From the NCBI RefSeq assembly GCF_000332295.1, contig NZ_KB235930.1, forward strand, positions 4,739,895-4,803,894: 64,000 bases of DNA, in the 5' to 3' direction. A program made the position numbers and the translations under genes. The notes under the pieces are model-generated. The model was not told the origin of the DNA, searched no databases, and saw only the letters and a list, made by a program, of their open reading frames with translations. Shown one piece after another: positions 26,966 to 34,300 of this stretch. How positions within the stretch are numbered: the stretch's first letter is position 1; each line of letters begins with the position of its first letter. This DNA is from Fortiea contorta PCC 7126 (GTDB lineage: Bacteria > Cyanobacteriota > Cyanobacteriia > Cyanobacteriales > Nostocaceae).

Positions 26966-28399
26966 CTAACTACGTAAATTGCGATACATCAATTTCAATA
27001 GAGAGATAGAGCGATGCCTACGGCGGGCTGCGCCTACGCTCCTTAGTGGAGCAACATCCAAAGGTAATTCAACTGTAAAAGTACTACCTTGACCCAATTC
27101 GCTTTGCACATTTAATTTACCTTGATGTGCTTGAACAATAGCTTGAACAATTGCTAATCCTAATCCAGAACCACCAGTGCTACGAGAGCGATCACTACTC
27201 ACTCGATAAAAGCGATCAAAAATTCGAGTCAGTTCGTGTTTTGGGATACCAATGCCTGTATCTTGAACTTTGATTACAGCATAATGGTCGTTGCGGTCTA
27301 ATAAAACCGTTACTTCTCCTTCTCTAGGTGTGTATTGAATTGCATTGACAATTAAATTAGAAAACAAGCGATAAAGCTGGTCAGCATTACCTATAATATT
27401 CAGAGGTTGATGCACTTGTATTAAAGATGTCAGCTTTATCTCTGCGGCATTTGCCATCGCTTCAAATTCCTCAACTAAATCGCTAACAATATCATTTAGG
27501 CAACAATTTTCACGTTGTAACTTTTGGGCTTGTTTATCTAAACGTGCTAACATTAATAAATCAACAACTAAAGCCGTTAGCCGTTGATTTTGACGCTGTA
27601 TAGTTTGCAAAATATCCCGTGTATCTTCAGAATCTATTTGCGGCATTAAAAGTGCTGATTCCACTGTTGCACCTGTTGCAGCTAAAGGCGTTCGTAATTC
27701 ATGTGCGGCATCTGCTGTAAACTGTTGAATTTGTCGATAGGATTGATAAATTGGCTGCATAGCTAATCCTGATAGCCACCAACTAGCAGCAGCAATCATA
27801 CTCATAGCAACTAGCAGCCCTAATACCAAAATTAGTTTTACAATATCTAAGTAATGATTAAACTCTTCTAAACTTCGCCCTATTTGCATATATCCCCAGT
27901 CTTGATGATTTTGGGTATGCAACTCTAGAGTAACTTGATGATAATCTTTGCCTTTGCTGTCTTTGAGAAATTGCCAAGTTTTTTGATTAAAAATGTCAGG
28001 TAATCCTTCTGGATAATAACCAGCAGTAGCAATTAATTTTCCAGAAGTATCAAAAAAACGTATATAGTAGCTACTTTTAGTAACGATACCAAGAAGATGA
28101 CGTTTAGAATCTGACTGTTGTTGAATACAATTAGTAGCTCCAGTTCCACATTTATCTATATTTGGAAATAATTGATATGCCAATGGTTCTAAACGTCCAG
28201 GTAACTGTAGTTTTAGTTCGATACTGTCGTGCAATGTTCCCGCTACAGACTCGATTTCACTGTCTAAAGCCACCACATGAGCATGAAACACTGCTCGATA
28301 AAAACCGAAGGCACATAGGCTTAAAATTAAACCCATAACGATGGCATAATACAGAGCCAACCGAATACGGGTGAGCCGAAACAGCTTATTCTGATTCAT
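26966..28399 (-). CDS. Sensor histidine kinase, RppB/NrsS/CopS-like
   Basis: Start at the ATG giving MNQNKLFRLTRIRLALYYAI, overlapping the regulator gene by 14 bp; 477 residues. Two membrane helices (LALYYAIVMGLILSLCAFG and LILVLGLLVAMSMIAAASWW) bracket a ~165-residue periplasmic sensor with two Cys. The HisKA box is FTADAAHELRTPLAA, followed by N, G1 (VQDTGIGIPKHE) and G2 (GGSGLGLAIVQ) boxes. The C-terminal 30 residues are encoded by an inserted interspersed repeat (27013-27042). It likely senses a metal in the periplasm and phosphorylates the regulator upstream. Confidence 0.88.
   Translation of the reverse strand: MNQNKLFRLTRIRLALYYAIVMGLILSLCAFGFYRAVFHAHVVALDSEIESVAGTLHDSIELKLQLPGRLEPLAYQLFPNIDKCGTGATNCIQQQSDSKRHLLGIVTKSSYYIRFFDTSGKLIATAGYYPEGLPDIFNQKTWQFLKDSKGKDYHQVTLELHTQNHQDWGYMQIGRSLEEFNHYLDIVKLILVLGLLVAMSMIAAASWWLSGLAMQPIYQSYRQIQQFTADAAHELRTPLAATGATVESALLMPQIDSEDTRDILQTIQRQNQRLTALVVDLLMLARLDKQAQKLQRENCCLNDIVSDLVEEFEAMANAAEIKLTSLIQVHQPLNIIGNADQLYRLFSNLIVNAIQYTPREGEVTVLLDRNDHYAVIKVQDTGIGIPKHELTRIFDRFYRVSSDRSRSTGGSGLGLAIVQAIVQAHQGKLNVQSELGQGSTFTVELPLDVAPLRSVGAARRRHRSISLLKLMYRNLRS
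27013..27042. repeat. GC-rich interspersed repeat inside the kinase gene
   Basis: GCGATGCCTACGGCGGGCTG and the following GCGCCTACGCT repeat the unit found at 25177-25206. On the coding strand it supplies part of the kinase tail (LRSVGAARRRHRS). Confidence 0.75.
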
Positions 28400-29090
28400 T
28401 GGTGAAATTAAGACGATATCCCATACCGTGCAAAGTTTCAATTGAGTTAGTACAGTCGCTATTGGTGAGTTTGCGACGTAACAAACGTATTTGCGCCGCC
28501 ACTACATTGCTACTAGATTCTGCATTAACTTCCCAAATTTGATTGCGAATTTGTTCGGTAGTAACAATCTGGTTGGCGTGCTTCATAAAATATTCGAGTA
28601 GTTGGAATTCTTTGTTAGTCAAAGGAATCCTTTCCGGTTCACCTGTAGTATTTTGTCTTACAACTGTGCTGTTGCCATAATCTAGAGTCAAGTTACCAAC
28701 AGTCAATTGTTGAGGTTGGAAATGCGGAGAGCGACGCTGCAAAGCCCGCAATCGTGCCAGTAGTTCTACCATACTAAAGGGCTTTACTAGGTAATCGTCA
28801 GCACCAGCATCTAGTCCGGCAACTTTATCTTCCATTCTATCTTTAGCAGTTAGCATCAAGATGGGAAGAGGATTACCTTTGTAACGTAGTCTTTTACACA
28901 ATTCTAAACCAGTAATTCCAGGAAGCATCCAATCGAGAATCGCTACTGTATATTGTGCCGAGCTATTTTCTAAGTAAGCCCATGCTTCAGTACCATCCAT
29001 TACCCAATCAACTAAGTACTTTTGTTGATTTAAGGTGCGCTTAATAGCAGCCCCCAAATCCGGCTCATCTTCGACTAGCAGCACCCTCAT
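28386..29090 (-). CDS. OmpR-type response regulator, RppA/NrsR/CopR-like
   Basis: Start chosen at MRVLLVEDEPDLGAAIKRTL (29090); an earlier in-frame start at 29147 would add residues ahead of the receiver strand. The 234-residue product has the receiver domain (acidic pocket EDE, phospho-acceptor Asp in VAILDWMLPG, Lys in VKPFS) and a winged-helix output domain (LTNKEFQLLEYFMKHANQIV, VVAAQIRLLRRKL). A TTCAT direct repeat lies at 29183-29200 in its promoter, which suggests self-activation and makes it the best candidate for binding the other TTCAT boxes. Confidence 0.9.
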   Translation of the reverse strand: MRVLLVEDEPDLGAAIKRTLNQQKYLVDWVMDGTEAWAYLENSSAQYTVAILDWMLPGITGLELCKRLRYKGNPLPILMLTAKDRMEDKVAGLDAGADDYLVKPFSMVELLARLRALQRRSPHFQPQQLTVGNLTLDYGNSTVVRQNTTGEPERIPLTNKEFQLLEYFMKHANQIVTTEQIRNQIWEVNAESSSNVVAAQIRLLRRKLTNSDCTNSIETLHGMGYRLNFTNESE

Positions 29091-29182
29091 ATCAAATTGA
29101 ATAGTTAAAGGTTCGTTGTAAATTTGTGATGTAAGCATAGTCTGCAATAGGGATACCCCTATAAATAGGTTGACAGAAGTTT

Positions 29183-29200
29183 ATGAAATTAGGATGAAAT
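29183..29200 (-). promoter_or_regulatory. TTCAT box of the two-component operon
   Basis: On the minus strand: ATTTCATCCTAATTTCAT, then about 17 bp, then TTTATAG as a -10-like element. It lies about 95 bp before the regulator start codon. Confidence 0.65.
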
Positions 29201-29268
29201 TCTTAAGAATTAGAATTAAGCTATACAAAACCTAACAGTAACTAGTATCTTAGCGATACATAATCAAA

Positions 29269-29361
29269 GAAAAAAGACTCAGTAGACCAACTTGCCAAAA
29301 TAGGGTGTGAACTTAGTTTGAGGAGTTATAGAAACTAAGTTTTGCAAGATATCTATTGAGT
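29269..29361 (-). ncRNA. Candidate structured small RNA, copy 1
   Basis: The minus strand runs from ACTCAATAGA (5' arm, 29361-29352) to TCTACTGAGT (3' arm, 29286-29277), which pair around the whole unit and are followed directly by TTTTTTC, like an intrinsic terminator. Inside are a CTTGC/GCAAG pair and a perfect 10-bp hairpin AACTTAGTTT/AAACTAAGTT. A TTCAT box lies 25 bp before the 5' arm. A diverged copy with the same order of parts is at 33983-34088, and base changes in the stems largely keep pairing through G-U or paired changes. There is no open frame of note. Family unknown to me. Confidence 0.55.
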
Positions 29362-29385
29362 CAATAATAATTTTGACACGGAAAT

Positions 29386-29403
29386 ATGAAATTAAGATGA
29401 AAT
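29386..29403 (-). promoter_or_regulatory. TTCAT box before small RNA copy 1
   Basis: On the minus strand: ATTTCATCTTAATTTCAT, then TGTCAA and a TATTAT -10-like element about 16 bp after the box. The 5' stem of the RNA begins 25 bp downstream. Confidence 0.6.
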
Positions 29404-30106
29404 TTAAATTGTTTCAAGACATTTAGAAAATTTGTTGTCGTTAATTAGTTGATATGCAAATGAAGTTAGCCTTTTATCTCTAAAGTTAGAAGTTATGACA
29501 ATAAATATTGCAGCTAATTCTAATTCATATGCATTTAAGAGCACTTTGTTAAATTTATCAAGAAATAATTCAGGATTCATGAGTTAGAATGAGCACATGA
29601 ATCCTGTACGAATTGCGGATGAATAAATGGGTTGAAGACCACCGAATTTTTAATTTGTTGGTCTTCAACTAGTAGGATAACTTAGACCCAACATTAATTA
29701 ATTTTGAATTATTTTTAAAAATATACAACAACTAGAAGTTAATTAAATGATAAAAATACATCATCAATACTGAACTTTGGAAAATATTAAAGACAAAATA
29801 GAAAACTTCATCTTAATTTCATATTTATCCTTCAAGATAAAAAATAGGTCGATTCAATAATGGATATCAATATTTTTGTGGACATGACTTAAAGACTTGC
29901 TCAGATAGTTATCGCTCAGACCTAATTGATATTTACTTTTGGTCAAATTGAAACAGATTTAGGTGGTGATGAGCTATACAAGCAATAGTCACTACAATTC
30001 GTATCGTCAATAAAACAATGTAGTAGTGATATTGCAAATAAAAATCCGCTCCAATGAGCAAGTTAATTCAGCCCTGATAATTCCTACTAATTTTTGATTT
30101 TTTTGG
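29404..30106. other. Long intergenic region with tandem hairpins
   Basis: No established gene. Two perfect 11-bp stems stand in tandem: CAGGATTCATG (29571) with CATGAATCCTG (29596-29606), and GTTGAAGACCA (29631) with TGGTCTTCAAC (29659-29669). A 30-codon frame from ATG 29495 to 29587 (MTINIAANSNSYAFKSTLLN at its start) ends inside the first stem; it lacks a good rbs, so coding is doubtful. A TTCAT box is at 29805-29822. Confidence 0.5.
29805..29822 (+). promoter_or_regulatory. TTCAT box, plus strand
   Basis: ACTTCATCTTAATTTCAT followed after about 14 bp by GATAAAAAAT as a possible -10. It reads towards the SbnA-like gene at 30107, leaving a leader of about 250 nt. Confidence 0.5.
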
Positions 30107-31210
30107 ATGTTAAATATGAATCAGCTTACAAAATCTTCATCATTCGAGAACGTTTCTAACTGTCAATGGAACAATCATAGTAAATGGAAAAAGATTATTG
30201 CCGCTGATGTTACCGAGGCAATAGGAAATGTACCGATTGTAAAACTCAAAAATATTTCTCCTGTATGTGTTGTCTCAGAATGTTTTTTGAAGTTAGAGAG
30301 CTGCAATCCAGGAGGGTCTATTAAGGAGAAAAATGCAGTCTATCTCGTGACGCGTGCAGAGGAGGAAGGGCTTCTTATACCTGGTGGTACGATTATCGAG
30401 TCAAGTTCAGGAAATTTCGGCGTTGGTCTGGCTATGGTAGGAGCAGTCCGAGGGTATCGAGTGATTATTGTCGTCGATGCAAAAACTGCTCCACCCTTTA
30501 GACGAATGCTGAAAGCATATGGTGCTGAACTTGTGGATGTACCGCTACATGAGGCAGACGAATCAGGCTCGATGCAGAAGGCAAGAATGAAACGAGCCCG
30601 TGAGCTTGCCGCAACTATTCCCAATGCTTGGTATCCATGTCAACACTTGAATCCTCTGAATACGGAGGCACATTCATACTACACTGCGCGTGAGATTGAA
30701 GCTCATTTTTCCTCCGATCTTGATGCTGTCGTTGTTGGTGTTAGCACTGCGGGACAAATAATGGGAATTGCTCGTTATCTTCGACCACGATTTCCAGAAA
30801 TACGTATTGTTGGCGTTGATGTTGAGGGTTCAGTCATTATGGGAACCCCAGCAAAACCATACAAGATGACGGGTGTTGGATTATCGTTCTTTCCACCTAA
30901 TCTAGAGCTTTCGCTGCTTAATCGTGCTTACGTGGTACCAGAGGCGCTTGCTTACTCGGTATGTCATGCACTCGCACGTCGTGAAGGATTGCTTCTTGGT
31001 GCATCAACAGGGGCAATTGTCGCTGGTGGCTTGCATCTAGCTCACTCTCTTGGTGCTGGTGCGCGGATTCTGATGATCAATCCCGATGCAGGGGATAGAT
31101 ATCTTGAGACAGTGTACGACGACCATTGGCTTGATCATCATGGATTTACCCTGAAACAAGGAGAGCATCTTGATGATGCGATCGCCTCACTGACTCCTGT
31201 GTATTTTTAG
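30107..31210 (+). CDS. PLP-dependent synthase, cysteine-synthase/SbnA-like
   Basis: 367 residues of fold type II. The PLP Lys is in NPGGSIKEKNA (canonical family text NPGGSVKDR), the substrate loop is ESSSGNFGVGLA, and the phosphate loop GVSTAGQIMGIA; LLLGASTGAIVAGG is also conserved. The SSGN loop and the spacing are nearer to SbnA-type enzymes, which build 2,3-diaminopropionate precursors from O-phosphoserine, than to house-keeping CysK. Start at 30107 or 30116. The next gene is a MATE exporter beginning within 30 bp, so the pair may make and export a non-protein amino acid (inference). Confidence 0.78.
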   Translation: MLNMNQLTKSSSFENVSNCQWNNHSKWKKIIAADVTEAIGNVPIVKLKNISPVCVVSECFLKLESCNPGGSIKEKNAVYLVTRAEEEGLLIPGGTIIESSSGNFGVGLAMVGAVRGYRVIIVVDAKTAPPFRRMLKAYGAELVDVPLHEADESGSMQKARMKRARELAATIPNAWYPCQHLNPLNTEAHSYYTAREIEAHFSSDLDAVVVGVSTAGQIMGIARYLRPRFPEIRIVGVDVEGSVIMGTPAKPYKMTGVGLSFFPPNLELSLLNRAYVVPEALAYSVCHALARREGLLLGASTGAIVAGGLHLAHSLGAGARILMINPDAGDRYLETVYDDHWLDHHGFTLKQGEHLDDAIASLTPVYF

Positions 31211-31239
31211 TGGCTTATTATATAGTGCTCAAAAATTTC

Positions 31240-32568
31240 ATGAACACCTCACCTCAGCAGGAACAGGAAGGTAATAGAACAGCCTCCCAGCGATCGCTAT
31301 TGATGTTACTTGCTCAGTTCATACCTCTTTCCTTAACTGATGTGGCAATGACTCTCGGCGATCCACTTCAGACTGCTGCACTCAGTCGCCTGGCCTTTCC
31401 ACAAGAGACATTAGCCGGAGTTGGGGTAGTCAAAGGGGTTGCCGTATTTCTAGAAAGCCCCATTATCATGATTATTCATGCCTCAACTGCTCTTGGAGGA
31501 CAAGTCAAATCTCGCCGCGCACTTTGGCAGTTTACGGTAATTGCGGGACTTTCTCTCAGTGGTATCTTCCTTTTACTCACTTGGGAGCCTTTGTATAACT
31601 GGCTTCTTTTAGAGGTATTTGGCGTTAGCCCATTTATTGCAGCGCAAGGGAGAACTGCTTTTTTATTGATGTTCCTGTGGCCTTTCGTTATTGCTTGGCG
31701 ACGATTCTTTCAGGGGCTGCTTATCCGCGCTCAAAAGAGCGTGGCTGTAGGATGGGCAGGTGTTGCACGATTTACTTGGGTAATTGTGGCGCTGACAGTG
31801 GGGGTTAGTCTTAGAAGTGATGGGGCATTTCTTGCAGGTATCACCATGATGGGAGGCATACTTATTGAAGCAGTATTGGTCACATGGTTCTGTTTGCGTC
31901 TTGGTGCTATTTCTATTCTCAACCAGCAAGTAAATTCTGAAACTAAGAAACTGCCTAAAACTTTTCCAGGAGTCACATTTTACTATCTTCCTTTAGCCTC
32001 AACAATGCTTATTGTCTGGGGTGCAAGGGCAATACTCTTAAGTCTCATTGCTCGCTCATTCGATGGTAGTCTTGCACTCGCTGTGTGGCCCGCTGCTTGG
32101 GGGCTACTTCTTTCGATCGCTAACGGTACACGCATGATTCAACAAGTGGTAATTTCTACTTATGAAGAAACTTCTAAGCGAACACTTGTTGCTTTTGTGG
32201 TTCTTGTCGGTTTGGGCTTTACTGTAATACCAATTTTTCTTGGGTTTACGGACAAAGGATTGTTATTACTTAGCCAGTTTTTGGGAAATAATCCATCTCT
32301 TGTGGAAGCAGCTCGTCCGGTTGTACAAATATTGTCATTTTTACCTCTGCTCCTGGCATTGCAAAATACGTTTCAAGGGTTGCTGATTCACCGAGCAAAA
32401 AATTGGTTCATCAACCTTGCAACATTAGTTGCCGCAGCTTTTACCCTGATAGTATGTGCAAGTCTGATTTTTACTAGACATAGTGGAGCTACTTCAGCAG
32501 CGTATGGAATGCTTGCAGGTACTGTCAGTGAAATTATAGTGCTTTTTTTCGCACTGCAACGTAAATAA
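31240..32568 (+). CDS. MATE-type efflux transporter
   Basis: 442 residues from the ATG at 31240 (MNTSPQQEQEG); an in-frame GTG at 31210 overlaps the previous stop codon and is an alternative that would give 452 residues. Twelve hydrophobic segments with the internal two-fold pattern of MATE/polysaccharide exporters, for example FLLMFLWPFVIAWRRFFQG and the matching LPLLLALQNTFQGLLIHR. It probably exports the product made by the preceding PLP enzyme. Confidence 0.75.
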   Translation: MNTSPQQEQEGNRTASQRSLLMLLAQFIPLSLTDVAMTLGDPLQTAALSRLAFPQETLAGVGVVKGVAVFLESPIIMIIHASTALGGQVKSRRALWQFTVIAGLSLSGIFLLLTWEPLYNWLLLEVFGVSPFIAAQGRTAFLLMFLWPFVIAWRRFFQGLLIRAQKSVAVGWAGVARFTWVIVALTVGVSLRSDGAFLAGITMMGGILIEAVLVTWFCLRLGAISILNQQVNSETKKLPKTFPGVTFYYLPLASTMLIVWGARAILLSLIARSFDGSLALAVWPAAWGLLLSIANGTRMIQQVVISTYEETSKRTLVAFVVLVGLGFTVIPIFLGFTDKGLLLLSQFLGNNPSLVEAARPVVQILSFLPLLLALQNTFQGLLIHRAKNWFINLATLVAAAFTLIVCASLIFTRHSGATSAAYGMLAGTVSEIIVLFFALQRK

Positions 32569-32655
32569 GAGAGTCAAAATACAGGCAGTACTTTTTCCTT
32601 GCAGAAGAATAGGAAATTAAAAAATTTCGATTTTTCTGCATTTTTGGTGAAAAGA

Positions 32656-32683
32656 GATATACTTTGCGATCGCAAAGTATATC
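32656..32683. terminator. 28-bp HIP1-centred palindrome after the MATE gene
   Basis: GATATACTTTGCGA followed by its reverse complement, centred on GCGATCGC, 88 bp after the MATE stop. It can form a 14-bp stem; the following GTTTCCT is only a weak U-tract, so termination is possible but unproven. Confidence 0.45.
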
Positions 32684-32775
32684 GTTTCCTAAGCAACTGA
32701 GGTACACCCAAATTTTGTTTACCAAGGTTAATAGCTTTTAAAACGTACCTCAACCGATCTGGAACCGTTATATAA

Positions 32776-33685
32776 GAGGATGTTTTAAAAGTGGGGGGTA
32801 TTGTAAGAAAGCTCACAAGGCTTATGCTGAGATTTGTAGAAAACAGCACCTTATGAGCGAATGACTAAAGCATACCGTAGCAATTTGACTTGGGAACAGT
32901 GGGAATTAATTGCAGACCTGTTGCCAGAAGCAAAGCCGGGTGGTCGTCCCCGAAAATTAACCTTATTTGCAGTAGTGAATGCAATTCTCTATGTACTGTG
33001 TGAAGGGTGTACATGGCGAGGTCTACCAGGAGATTTTCCTGCATGGTCAACAGTTTATGGTTATTTTTGGAGATGGAGCCTAGATGGTACGTGGTTAAAG
33101 ATTCACGATCAACTTTACCAGTGGGTGCGGGTAGACGCAGGACGTGAACCTAGTCCCTCAGAAGCGGCAGTTGATAGCCAATCAGTAGAAACAGCAACGA
33201 TGATATCTATTGATGTTGGTTACGACGCAGGTAAAAAAATTCATGGGCGTAAACGCCATTTAAGTGTAGATTTACTGGGTCTAGTTTTACGCGTTTTGGT
33301 GACATCTGCAAGTCTTCCAGAACGCGAAGGAGCGAAAAAAGTTCTCCAACGAGTTCACGATACTGGTCATCAGGTAAAACGGTTGAATACTATTTGGATG
33401 GATGGGGGATATCGAGGCGAAGAATTTATGCGCTGGGTGATGGATATGTTTCGGTGGATTGTCGAAATTGTTCTTAGACCTTTGGAGAAAAAGGGTTTTG
33501 TCCATTTACCAAAACGTTGGGTTGTTGAGCGCACTTTTGGCTGGCTTAATTGGTGTCGGCGCTTGAGCAAAGATTATGAAAGGCTACCCCAAACTTCGGA
33601 GACTTTTATCTATATTGCCATGATTCGTATTATGGTTCGACGACTGGCATGATTTTTGACTGGTTTTTACTTTTAAAACATCCTC
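32776..33685 (+). mobile_element. IS5-family element, 910 bp, intact
   Basis: Ends GAGGATGTTTTAAAAGT and its reverse complement, flanked by a 3-bp target duplication TAA (32773-32775 and 33686-33688). A relative of identical length (910 bp) is at 41474-42383. It has inserted between the MATE gene and a strong hairpin at 33717 that was probably the end of that transcript. Confidence 0.9.
32861..33652 (+). CDS. IS5-family transposase
   Basis: 263 residues: N-terminal YRSNLTWEQWELIADLLPE, DDE motifs in AAVDSQSVETATM and TIWMDGGYRGEEF, and the C-terminal RWVVERTFGWLNWCRRLSKD with the catalytic Glu. Single uninterrupted frame, so potentially functional. Confidence 0.9.
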   Translation: MTKAYRSNLTWEQWELIADLLPEAKPGGRPRKLTLFAVVNAILYVLCEGCTWRGLPGDFPAWSTVYGYFWRWSLDGTWLKIHDQLYQWVRVDAGREPSPSEAAVDSQSVETATMISIDVGYDAGKKIHGRKRHLSVDLLGLVLRVLVTSASLPEREGAKKVLQRVHDTGHQVKRLNTIWMDGGYRGEEFMRWVMDMFRWIVEIVLRPLEKKGFVHLPKRWVVERTFGWLNWCRRLSKDYERLPQTSETFIYIAMIRIMVRRLA

Positions 33686-33716
33686 TAAACTACTGCGACG
33701 TTGAATAATTTATAAA

Positions 33717-33765
33717 AGAAAAGGAGTACGATTGCCAGTGCTGTAGGCAATCGCACTCCTTTTCT
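33717..33765. terminator. Strong bidirectional hairpin terminator
   Basis: A 20-bp stem with one mismatch: AGAAAAGGAGTACGATTGCC at 33717-33736 pairs with 33746-33765, closing with A and T runs on the two sides. It would stop rightward transcripts of the SbnA-like/MATE operon. Confidence 0.7.
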
Positions 33766-33982
33766 TGCTACTGGATTTGGTAATTTTAAACAGCATTACG
33801 TATGGTAGAGTTAACAGGATATACGCTACTAATATCAGTTAAATAAAAAGCCTTAGCACCATATAACTTCTAAAATCTAGTAAATGTGCTTAAAACTATA
33901 CAAGTTTCATATTTAGTGAATTTTAATGTGTAAGTTTTTATTATGTTGTCTAAAATAAAAGTATTAAAATATTAACAGTTAG

Positions 33983-34088
33983 AAAAAATTCAATAGACCT
34001 CATTACCACAAATGATTGTAAATTGGTGTGAGCAAAAGTCAGTTAGAGAAGTTATGGAAACTAACTACTAGCAAGAAATCTATTGAGT
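33983..34088 (-). ncRNA. Candidate structured small RNA, copy 2
   Basis: Minus strand from ACTCAATAGA (34088-34079) to TCTATTGAA (33997-33989) followed by TTTTTTC, with the inner hairpin AGTTAGTT/AACTGACT (two G-U pairs) and the conserved block CTCACACC. Order and spacing match copy 1 at 29269-29361, while the 3' third has diverged. A TTCAT box begins 24 bp upstream. No coding frame. Confidence 0.55.
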
Positions 34089-34111
34089 TATCTTTATTGT
34101 GACAAATCAGT

Positions 34112-34129
34112 ATGAAATTAAGATGAAAT
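34112..34129 (-). promoter_or_regulatory. TTCAT box before small RNA copy 2
   Basis: On the minus strand ATTTCATCTTAATTTCAT, identical to the one before copy 1, then TTGTCA and TAAAGAT (possible -10) before the RNA start. Confidence 0.6.
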
Positions 34130-34300
34130 ATCAAGCTGCCTCAGAAACTTTAAAATTTATACTTGCCTAAATAATACAACACCCTAATCGAAAGACTAGA
34201 GCGTTGTATTTAACACATACTACTAGACAGAATTAGAACTTAAAAACAGTTCTATGTATTGATGACAATACTATTAATGAAATGATGATGATTAGTAGTT

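Noticed and set aside
30107-32568. Link of the SbnA-like/MATE pair to BMAA production
   Set aside because: Tempting in a cyanobacterium, but there is no SbnB partner or dedicated N-methyltransferase next to it, so nothing in the sequence supports that product.
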